Source: JAVKSL01 sp039583695 (GTDB lineage: Bacteria; Actinomycetota; Acidimicrobiia; Acidimicrobiales; JAJPHD01). From it: a stretch of DNA of 11,121 bases. Below the pieces are notes generated by a model. It was not told where the DNA came from. It did not search any database and saw only the letters and a program-made list of their open reading frames with translations. The stretch covers positions 1 through 11,121 of the forward strand of contig JAVKSL010000083.1 of the NCBI GenBank assembly GCA_039583695.1, written 5' to 3'. Positions 1 to 5,382 of this stretch are shown here, one piece after another (position 1 is the first letter of the stretch; each line of letters opens with the position of its first letter). Both the position numbers and the translations under genes were made by a program.

Positions 1-83
1 GGTCCGGGCCGGCGGCCGAGGCTGGGTCCGGGCCGGCGGCTGGATCCGGGCCGGCGGCCGAGGCTGGGTCCGGGCCGGCGGCT
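1..83 (-). repeat. 42-bp higher-order tandem repeat in the cimA 3' region
   Basis: Alternating 24-bp and 18-bp units (1-23 incomplete, 24-41, 42-65, 66-83) form a 42-bp repeat. The copies differ at one base (GGATCC against GGGTCC). On the minus strand they encode alternating AAGPDPAS and AAGPDP as a tail beyond the CimA regulatory domain. The array continues past the left edge, so its full length and the stop codon are unknown. Confidence 0.88.
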
Positions 84-1771
84 GGGCCAGCGCTGGCCAG
101 GGCCAGCAGGCCGTAGGCCACCGAGTCCTCGAGCGCCTGCCACGAAGCCTGGATGACGTTGTCGGACACGCCGATCGTCGACCACGAACGTTCCCCATCG
201 GTGGTATCCAGCAGGACCCTGGTCACCGCGCCGGTACCCGCCGAGGTGTCCAGCACCCGGACCCGATAATCGGTGAGGTGCAAGCGACTCAGCTCGGCAA
301 AGTACGGGCCGATGGCGGCACGCAGCGCTGCATCCAAGGCGTTCACCGGGCCGTTTCCCTCCGCGGTCGCGACCACCCGCTTGCCCCCGACATGAATCTT
401 CACCGTGGCCTCGGTGGTCACCGTCACACCAGGTCCCGAACCGGATGCGAAGCCGGCGTCCCCCCGCGCACTGCCGACCTCCCCCCCGGCGCCCGAAGGC
501 CGATGCTCAACGATCACCCGCCACGACTCCAGGCGCCACAGCTCCTGGCGCCAGCCAGTCGCCGAGCGCATGAGCAACTCGAGCGACCCGTCAGCCACCT
601 CGAAGTGATACCCGCGATGCTCGAGCGCCTTGAGATGCTCCAGCACCTCCGCCAACGCCAGGCCGTCCAGCTCCAGGCCCAGCTCAGCGGCCTTGAGGGC
701 CAGTGTCGAGCGCCCGGAGAGCTCGCTCACCACAAAGCGTGCCCCATTGCCCACCAGGTCCGGCGGTACGTGCTCGTACGCGGATGGAGAGCGGGCTATC
801 GCGCTGGTGTGCAATCCGGCCTTGTGGGCAAATGCCGAGGCGCCCACATACGGCTGGGCGGCATTGGGGGCGATGTTCACCAGCTCGGCCAAGTGGTGGG
901 CCACCGGGGTGAGGCGCTCCAGCCGCTCGGGTGGGATAGTGCGCACCCCCATCTTGAGGGCCAGGTTGGGGATGGCCGCGGCCAGGTCCGCGTTGCCGGC
1001 CCGCTCGCCGTAGCCGTTCACGCATCCTTGCACCTGGGTGGCGCCAGCCCGCACCCCGGCCAGGGTGTTCGCCACCGCGCACCCACTGTCGTTGTGGAAG
1101 TGAACCCCGAGCCCGACCCCCCCGAAGCGAGCCCAAACCGCGCCCACCACCTCCTCCACGTAGTCGGGCAGGCTCCCCCCGTTGGTATCGCACAGCACAA
1201 GCGCCGAAGCCCCTGCTGCCGCCGCCGCGTCGAGCACCCTCAGCGCAAACTCCGGGTCCGATCGGTAACCGTCGAAAAAGTGCTCGGCGTCGAAGAACAC
1301 CCGCAGCCCGTTCGCCCGCAGCCACGCCACCGACTCCCCCGACATGGCCACCGCCTCGTCGAGGGTGGTGCGCAGCGCCTCCCGAACATGAAAATCCCAG
1401 GCCTTGGCGACGATGCAGACCGCCTCGGTCCCAGCGCAAACCAGGTGTCGCAGCGTCGGGTCCGTCCCCACCGCACCCCCGGGCCGGCGAGTGGAGCCGA
1501 ACGCGACCAAGGTCGCGCTCGACAGCGACAGCTCCCCGGCTGCCCGGCGGAAGAACTCGTCGTCCTTGGGGTTCGCTCCTGGCCAGCCCCCCTCGATGTA
1601 GGCCACCCCCAAGTGGTCGAGCTGGCGGGCCACCGCCAGCTTGTCGTCTACGGTGAGCGATAGACCCTCCTGCTGGGAGCCGTCGCGCAAGGTGGTGTCG
1701 TAGATGTCCACCGACTCCGGCAGGGCGGGCACGGCGTGGGAGTGGGCGCGGGGGCGCGGATCACTGGGCAT
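1..1771 (-). CDS. cimA: (R)-citramalate synthase, 3' end beyond window
   Basis: Catalyses condensation of pyruvate with acetyl-CoA to citramalate, the entry to threonine-independent 2-oxobutyrate and isoleucine synthesis. The N-terminus carries the HMGL-like signature DTTLRDG at residues 25-31 (metal-binding D30), then EGGWPGANPKD, which is characteristic of the citramalate synthase family rather than LeuA. The metal-binding HFHND lies at residues 224-228, followed by NGYGERAGN. A C-terminal regulatory (LeuA dimerisation) domain runs from about residue 448 to 556, joined by a Gly/Ala-rich linker at about 423-447. The family is usually about 520-540 residues; here 590 codons are open with no stop, because a repetitive Ala-Gly-Pro-Asp tail (about residues 558-590) runs off the window. 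The ATG at 1771 lies inside the end of ilvE (11-nt overlap), with weak G-rich sequence upstream; translational coupling is likely. The codon-14 GTG is an alternative start. Identification is strong; the C-terminal end is unknown. Confidence 0.93.
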   Translation of the reverse strand, partial: MPSDPRPRAHSHAVPALPESVDIYDTTLRDGSQQEGLSLTVDDKLAVARQLDHLGVAYIEGGWPGANPKDDEFFRRAAGELSLSSATLVAFGSTRRPGGAVGTDPTLRHLVCAGTEAVCIVAKAWDFHVREALRTTLDEAVAMSGESVAWLRANGLRVFFDAEHFFDGYRSDPEFALRVLDAAAAAGASALVLCDTNGGSLPDYVEEVVGAVWARFGGVGLGVHFHNDSGCAVANTLAGVRAGATQVQGCVNGYGERAGNADLAAAIPNLALKMGVRTIPPERLERLTPVAHHLAELVNIAPNAAQPYVGASAFAHKAGLHTSAIARSPSAYEHVPPDLVGNGARFVVSELSGRSTLALKAAELGLELDGLALAEVLEHLKALEHRGYHFEVADGSLELLMRSATGWRQELWRLESWRVIVEHRPSGAGGEVGSARGDAGFASGSGPGVTVTTEATVKIHVGGKRVVATAEGNGPVNALDAALRAAIGPYFAELSRLHLTDYRVRVLDTSAGTGAVTRVLLDTTDGERSWSTIGVSDNVIQASWQALEDSVAYGLLALASAGPAAGPDPASAAGPDPAAGPDPASAAGPD

Positions 1772-2684
1772 ATTCCACCCAATCCTTGTAGCGATCCACC
1801 TTCCCCCGGACCGCGGCAAAATAGACCTCCTGGATGCGTCTGGTCGTCGGTCCCGGCCGGCCGTCACCGACGTTGCGGTCGTCGACTGAGCGGATGGGCA
1901 CGATCTCCGCCGCCGTTCCCGACAGGAACGCCTCGTCCGCGGTGTACAGGTCGGTGCGCAGGATGTTGCCCACCCCGACCTCGTAGCCCAGGTCATTGGC
2001 GATGGCCATTATCGAGGACTGGGTGATGCCCTCCAGAGCGCCGGCCGATACTGGCGGGGTGACGATGCGCCCGCCCTTGACGATGAACACGTTCTCGCCG
2101 GTGCACTCGCTCACGTAACCCTGACCGGAGAGCAGGATCGCCTCGTCGTATCCGGACTTGAGCGCCTCGACCTTGGCCAGCGAGGAGTTGACATAGATGC
2201 CGGTGCTCTTGGCGGCCGGCGGGAAAGCGTTGGGATCTGCCCGCAGCCACGAGCTGACCTTGGCCCGGATGCCGTTGGCGACGCCGTCGGCGCCCAGGTA
2301 GGTCGCCCAAGGCCACGCAGCGATGGCTACGTTGACCGTGCTGGTGAGCGGGTTCAGACCCATCTCGCCGTAGCCCAGGTACGCGATGGGGCGGATGTAG
2401 CAGGCGGGGAGCTGGTTGGACACGACGACGTCTTTGGTGGCCGCCACCAGCTCGTCCCGGCTGTAAGGGACGTCGATCATCAAGATGTGCGCGGAGCGCA
2501 AGAGTCGTGCGATGTGGTCGGTCAGGCGGAATATGGCCGGTCCCGAGTCGGTCTCATATGCCCGGATACCCTCGAACACGCCCGAGCCGTAGTGCAGTGA
2601 GTGGCTGAGCACGTGGATCCTGGCGTCGGCCCAGCCGACCAGGTGCCCGTCCATCCAGATCTTGTCGGTGGGGGTTATCGGCAT
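1761..2684 (-). CDS. ilvE: Branched-chain amino acid aminotransferase (class IV)
   Basis: PLP enzyme that transfers the amino group between glutamate and the 2-oxo acids of Val, Leu and Ile, the last step of all three pathways. The 307-residue product begins with the IWMDGHLVGWADARIHV segment and the HYGSGVFEGIRAY motif (31-43) typical of class IV aminotransferases. The Schiff-base lysine is K159 in PPAAKSTG, and the SECTGENVF motif at 192-200 is followed by GALEGITQSSI and the FLSGTAAEIVP segment (253-263). Length matches IlvE (about 300-310). The sequence around K159 reads KSTGIYVNSSLAK, where E. coli has KAGGNY; I take this as ordinary family variation. It lies 5 nt after the leuB stop, with a GGAAAGG-type ribosome binding site inside the end of leuB, and its stop overlaps the cimA start. 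Confidence 0.96.
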   Translation of the reverse strand: MPITPTDKIWMDGHLVGWADARIHVLSHSLHYGSGVFEGIRAYETDSGPAIFRLTDHIARLLRSAHILMIDVPYSRDELVAATKDVVVSNQLPACYIRPIAYLGYGEMGLNPLTSTVNVAIAAWPWATYLGADGVANGIRAKVSSWLRADPNAFPPAAKSTGIYVNSSLAKVEALKSGYDEAILLSGQGYVSECTGENVFIVKGGRIVTPPVSAGALEGITQSSIMAIANDLGYEVGVGNILRTDLYTADEAFLSGTAAEIVPIRSVDDRNVGDGRPGPTTRRIQEVYFAAVRGKVDRYKDWVEYAQ

Positions 2685-2689
2685 TGTGC

Positions 2690-3709
2690 TCAGACCTTTC
2701 CGGCGATCGCGTCGCCAATGTCTTGGGTGGTGGCGTCATGGTCCGGACGGGAGCACATCCAGGCGTCCGCCGCGTCGGCGATTCGGGCGGCCGCCTCGGG
2801 CTCGCCCAGGTGGTCCAGCATGAGGGCCGCGGAGCGGATGGCGGCCACAGGGTTGGCTCGGCCGGTCCCGGCTATGTCGTGAGCCGCCCCATGCACCGGC
2901 TCGAACAGCGACGGCCCCGTGCGGGTCGGGTTCAGGTTGGCCGAGGCGGCTAGGCCGATCCCACCGGCGAGGGCGCCGGCCAGGTCGGTGAGGATGTCAC
3001 CGAAGAGGTTGTCGGTGAGGATCACGTCGTAGCGGCCGGCATTGCCGACCAGGTGGATGCAGGCAGCGTCGACATGGTTGTAGTCGGTGGTGACGCCCGG
3101 ATGGCCGGGGGCCAGGTCATCGACCGTGCGCTGCCAGAGGTCGCCGGCGAAGGTGAGCACGTTGGACTTATGCACCAGGGTGAGGTGGCGGCGGGGCCGG
3201 CGCTCGGCCAGCTCGAAGGCAAAGGTGGCGCAGCGTTGCGTGCCGAAGCGCGTATTCACCGACCCCTGGGTTGCCACCTCGTGCGGGGTCCCGCGTCGCA
3301 GGTGCCCGCCCTCCCCCGCATAGGTTCCCTCGGTATTCTCCCGGATCACGACCAGGTCCATGTCGGGGCTGCGGGCTCCCGGGGCGGCCCGGAAAGGACG
3401 CAGGTTCACATACAAGTCCAGCTCGAAGCGCATCCTCAGCAATAGCCCCCGCTCCAGCAGGCCCGGGGGGACGTCCCGGGCGCCCACGGGAGGGCCCACC
3501 GCGCCCAACAAGATGGCATCGAAGGCCCTCAGCTCGTCGAGCACCGAGTCGGCCAGCACCTCCCCGGTTCGCAGCCAACGGTCGGCCCCCAGGTCATAGG
3601 GGGTGGTGTCCAGGCTCACGCCGGCCGCGGCAACGACCTTGAGGGCCTCGGCGACCACCTCTGGTCCTATGCCGTCGCCTCCGATGACGGCGACTCTGTG
3701 GGTGTTCAT
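2690..3709 (-). CDS. leuB: 3-isopropylmalate dehydrogenase, actinobacterial short type
   Basis: NAD-dependent oxidative decarboxylation of 3-isopropylmalate in leucine synthesis. Enzymes of this family also act on the methylmalate intermediate of the citramalate route, which fits the cotranscribed cimA. The 339-residue product has the N-terminal GGDGIGPEVV, the IRENTEGTYAGEGG segment (122-135; Y130 at the catalytic position), K181 in HKSNVLTFAGDLW, D213 in NHVDAACIHL, the metal-binding NLFGDILTD (234-242), and the cofactor-binding FEPVHGAAHDIAG (269-281). It resembles the roughly 336-residue mycobacterial LeuB much more than the 360-residue enterobacterial form. The ATG at 3709 has a GAGG ribosome binding site 7 nt upstream. 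It is first in the leuB-ilvE-cimA operon and sits behind the attenuator-like leader described separately. Confidence 0.96.
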   Translation of the reverse strand: MNTHRVAVIGGDGIGPEVVAEALKVVAAAGVSLDTTPYDLGADRWLRTGEVLADSVLDELRAFDAILLGAVGPPVGARDVPPGLLERGLLLRMRFELDLYVNLRPFRAAPGARSPDMDLVVIRENTEGTYAGEGGHLRRGTPHEVATQGSVNTRFGTQRCATFAFELAERRPRRHLTLVHKSNVLTFAGDLWQRTVDDLAPGHPGVTTDYNHVDAACIHLVGNAGRYDVILTDNLFGDILTDLAGALAGGIGLAASANLNPTRTGPSLFEPVHGAAHDIAGTGRANPVAAIRSAALMLDHLGEPEAAARIADAADAWMCSRPDHDATTQDIGDAIAGKV

Positions 3710-3736
3710 GGTCGACCTCGCTTGAGTCGGGAAATG

Positions 3737-3761
3737 AAAAACCGCCCACCAGGTGGACGGT
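3737..3761 (-). terminator. Intrinsic terminator in the leuB leader (attenuator stem)
   Basis: On the minus strand ACCGTCCACC (3761-3752) faces GGTGGGCGGT (3750-3741). This gives about nine base pairs, one of them G-U, with a CUG loop, followed at once by TTTTT (3741-3737). It sits 28 nt upstream of leuB and in the same direction, so it would end transcription before the operon. A terminator in the 5' leader rather than after a gene points to attenuation. No folding energy was computed. Confidence 0.8.
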
Positions 3762-3763
3762 CA

Positions 3764-3794
3764 AGCAGCAACACACCTCGGTGGGTGCGCTGCT
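3764..3794 (-). promoter_or_regulatory. Protector hairpin of the leuB attenuator
   Basis: AGCAGC (3794-3789) pairs with GCTGCT (3769-3764), and inside it CACC (3783-3780) pairs with GGTG (3777-3774), giving a long imperfect stem. Its 5' arm begins within the TAG stop of the putative leader peptide. It competes directly with the antiterminator pairing of CCCACCGAGGTG (3785-3774) with CACCTGGTGGG (3755-3745), which is 11 bp with one bulged G (3779) and uses both arms of the terminator. Pairings were made by eye. Confidence 0.65.
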
Positions 3795-3825
3795 AGCAGA
3801 TAATGGCTACGGACGCCGGTGTCAC
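3793..3825 (-). CDS. Putative leader peptide MTPASVAIIC of the leuB operon
   Basis: Ten codons from GTG (3825) to TAG (3793-3795) encode MTPASVAIIC, with consecutive GTA-GCC-ATT-ATC (Val-Ala-Ile-Ile) just before the final Cys. ATT is expected to be uncommon in a genome this GC-rich. There is no Shine-Dalgarno, but an extended -10 box lies exactly 7 nt upstream of the GTG, so the ORF would begin at the transcript's 5' end (leaderless). The stop codon abuts the protector hairpin, so a ribosome held at the Ile codons would block its 5' arm. Role as a regulatory leader peptide for branched-chain amino acids is inferred from position, codons and RNA pairings. An ORF this short can occur by chance, and expression is unproven. 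Confidence 0.6.
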   Translation of the reverse strand: MTPASVAIIC

Positions 3826-3832
3826 TGGCTGC

Positions 3833-3838
3833 AGCTTA
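3833..3838 (-). promoter_or_regulatory. Extended -10 promoter element of the leuB-ilvE-cimA operon
   Basis: On the minus strand the sequence reads TGCTAAGCT: a TG, one base, then TAAGCT (3838-3833), matching the actinobacterial TANNNT -10 with the TGN extension. The predicted start of transcription, 7 nt further, is the G of the leader peptide GTG at 3825. No convincing -35 hexamer is visible at 17-18 nt. Confidence 0.55.
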
Positions 3839-3896
3839 GCACAGATCCCGGGTATCCAGGTCGGGCCCAGGCTCCGGCGCAACGACCTGGGCGCGG

Positions 3897-3902
3897 TATC
3901 GT
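3897..3902 (+). promoter_or_regulatory. -10 element for leaderless greA transcript
   Basis: TATCGT ends 3 nt before the first ATG (3906) and 6 nt before the second in-frame ATG (3909). The second spacing is what a leaderless mRNA needs, so transcription probably begins at A3909. There is no Shine-Dalgarno upstream and no clear -35 box. Confidence 0.5.
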
Positions 3903-3905
3903 TGG

Positions 3906-4379
3906 ATGATGAGCGAGACAAAGCTGTCCCGGGAGGCATACGATCGACTCAGCGCCGAGGTGGAGGACCTGACCACTCGCGGGCGAGTCGAGATCGCCCG
4001 GGCCATCGAGGCAGCCAGGGCCCTCGGCGACCTGTCGGAGAACGGCGACTACCACGCGGCCAAGGACTCCCAAGGCAAGATGGAGGCACGCATCCGTCAG
4101 TTGCAGGGGTTGCTCACCTCGGCGGTGATCGTCGAGGAGGGCGCGGCCCCGGCTGGGATGGTCGGGCCCGGCGCCGTGGTGTCGATCCGCTACGACGGCG
4201 ACGAAGAGGTGGAGGACTACTTGGTGGGCTCGATCGAGGAGCGCCGGGGCGGCCTGTCGGTTATCTCACCCGACTCGCCACTGGGTCGAGCGCTGGCTGG
4301 TAAGGTTGTCGGTGACCTGGTCGAGTACCAGGCACCAGGGGGCACGATGAAGGTGGAGATAGTCGCGATCGGGGCCTAA
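3906..4379 (+). CDS. greA: Transcription elongation factor GreA
   Basis: Binds the RNA polymerase secondary channel and stimulates cleavage of backtracked transcripts so that stalled complexes resume. The 157-residue product has the N-terminal coiled-coil hairpin (about 1-77) with the tip motif GDLSENGDYHAAKDSQGKMEARI (41-63). The acidic catalytic pair is D42 and E45, equivalent to D41/E44 of the E. coli protein. The C-terminal FKBP-like domain (about 85-157) contains SPDSPLGRALAGKVVGD (121-137). The gene starts ATG-ATG; the second ATG (3909) is the more likely start given the -10 spacing, which gives 156 residues. It is divergent from leuB across a 196-nt spacer that carries both promoters and the leuB leader. 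It appears to stand alone, as a separate promoter precedes the next gene. Confidence 0.96.
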   Translation: MMSETKLSREAYDRLSAEVEDLTTRGRVEIARAIEAARALGDLSENGDYHAAKDSQGKMEARIRQLQGLLTSAVIVEEGAAPAGMVGPGAVVSIRYDGDEEVEDYLVGSIEERRGGLSVISPDSPLGRALAGKVVGDLVEYQAPGGTMKVEIVAIGA

Positions 4380-4440
4380 CTAAGGGCCTGGGTCCTCGAG
4401 CAAGCCTCGGCAAGCGAGCCGATTCCTCGAGACACCCTTC

Positions 4441-4446
4441 TATTCT
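4441..4446 (+). promoter_or_regulatory. -10 element for leaderless hydrolase transcript
   Basis: TATTCT is followed by 7 nt and then the GTG start at 4454, with no Shine-Dalgarno between. This matches the TANNNT-plus-7 spacing seen upstream of leuC and the leuB leader peptide. The surrounding stretch is notably less GC-rich. No clear -35 was found. Confidence 0.55.
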
Positions 4447-4453
4447 TTCGGCG

Positions 4454-5299
4454 GTGACGGCCAGCCCGCCCATGGAACGACCGCCCCCGGGTCGGATGGT
4501 CGAGCTGGAGGGAAGGGGCAGCGCATTCGTCCGGGAGCACAGGGGGCCGCCGGGGTCGCCCACGCTCCTGCTCCTGCATGGCTGGACCGTGACTGCGGAC
4601 CTCAACTGGGGCCCCAGCTACGAGGGGCTTTCGGAGCACTTCTCCCTGCTCACCCTGGACCAGCGGGGCCACGGTCGGGGCATCCGCTCGCCCAAGCCGT
4701 TCACGCTGGAGGACGCGGCGGACGACGCGGTGGCGCTGGTCCACGCCACGGCGCGGGACCGGGTGATAGTGGTGGGCTACTCCATGGGTGGCCCGGTTGC
4801 CCAGCTGGTGTGGCGGCGCAACCCCGAGGTGGTGAGCGGGATGGTGCTGTGCTCCACAGCCATGAGGTTTGGGGGCGGGCCGGTCTTCTATGGCGGCCTG
4901 ATGGCGTTGTCGCAAGTCACCCGGATCGCCCCGCCCCGACTCAGCCGCACCTTCACCGCCAACTTTGCCAAAAGGCGCTTTGCCGGGCTCACCATGGCCG
5001 ACTGGGCCCGCGACCAGGTGGCCGCAAACGACACCTCGGCCATGCTCAGGGCCGGCTGGGCGATCGGCGGCTTCGACTCGAGCGCCTGGATCGGCGACCT
5101 CGACGTCCCCACCGCCGTGGTCATCACCACCCAGGACCAGACCGTCCAGCCTTCGTACCAGCGCGCCCTGGCCGCGGCCATACCAGGGGCCGAGGTCTTC
5201 GCGGTGCCCGGGGGCCACGGGGTGTGCCTGGTCAACCCGGAGATCTACGTGCCAGTGCTGGTCCAGGCGTGCGCGGCTGTGGCGCGGCGCTGCGGCTGA
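4454..5299 (+). CDS. Alpha/beta-fold hydrolase, substrate unknown
   Basis: A 281-residue alpha/beta hydrolase with a complete catalytic triad: the nucleophile S110 in GYSMGG (108-113), D228 in TTQDQTV, and H255 in PGGHG (252-256). The oxyanion-hole segment LLLHGW lies at 39-44, and LDQRGHGRG (68-76) is also typical of the fold. A cap-like region lies between the nucleophile elbow and the acid. No signal peptide is visible, so it is probably cytoplasmic. The GTG at 4454 is preferred because a -10 box sits 7 nt upstream; the ATG at codon 7 is possible. Sequence features do not distinguish an esterase, lipase, haloperoxidase-like enzyme or C-C hydrolase. It lies between greA and leuC, with separate promoter signals on each side, so a link to leucine synthesis is not implied. 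Confidence 0.9.
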   Translation: MTASPPMERPPPGRMVELEGRGSAFVREHRGPPGSPTLLLLHGWTVTADLNWGPSYEGLSEHFSLLTLDQRGHGRGIRSPKPFTLEDAADDAVALVHATARDRVIVVGYSMGGPVAQLVWRRNPEVVSGMVLCSTAMRFGGGPVFYGGLMALSQVTRIAPPRLSRTFTANFAKRRFAGLTMADWARDQVAANDTSAMLRAGWAIGGFDSSAWIGDLDVPTAVVITTQDQTVQPSYQRALAAAIPGAEVFAVPGGHGVCLVNPEIYVPVLVQACAAVARRCG

Positions 5300-5369
5300 G
5301 GGGGGTGGCCGCTGGTCGGGAGCGGGCACGGCGACCGCGTCAGCACCGGGCATATTCATCAAAAACCGT

Positions 5370-5375
5370 TAGGCT
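5370..5375 (+). promoter_or_regulatory. -10 element for leaderless leuCD transcript
   Basis: TAGGCT is followed by exactly 7 nt and the leuC ATG at 5383, with no ribosome binding site between. An A/T-richer stretch (about 5352-5370), unusual in this window, lies just upstream. No good -35 hexamer is seen. Because the predicted transcript begins at the start codon, leuCD cannot carry a 5' leader attenuator of the kind seen upstream of leuB. Confidence 0.55.
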
Positions 5376-5382
5376 CGGCGGC

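Noticed and set aside
1..83. GC-rich repeat as a CRISPR array
   Set aside because: The units are adjacent with no unique spacers, and they are in frame with CimA.
278..1663. Long plus-strand open frame (461 codons) opposite cimA
   Set aside because: The protein is rich in Arg, Gly, His and Pro with no recognisable domain, and it lies exactly antisense to the well-matched CimA frame. Long antisense frames are expected at this GC content.
3594..3776. Minus-strand ORF starting Met-Cys-Cys-Cys across the leuB leader
   Set aside because: It runs out of frame into leuB, its GTG overlaps the only nearby GAGG, and Cys codons make no sense for this operon; the Cys run is another reading of the GCTGCT hairpin arm.
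4392..4434. Two CTCGAG sites and GAGCC/GGCTC-like segments after greA as a terminator
   Set aside because: The arms do not form a continuous stem and no T-tract follows; the only T-rich bases nearby belong to the next gene's -10 region.
4810..5382. In-frame upstream extension of leuC (over 190 extra codons)
   Set aside because: It overlaps the alpha/beta hydrolase gene in another frame and encodes Arg/Gly-rich nonsense. LeuC family members begin at the 5383 ATG.
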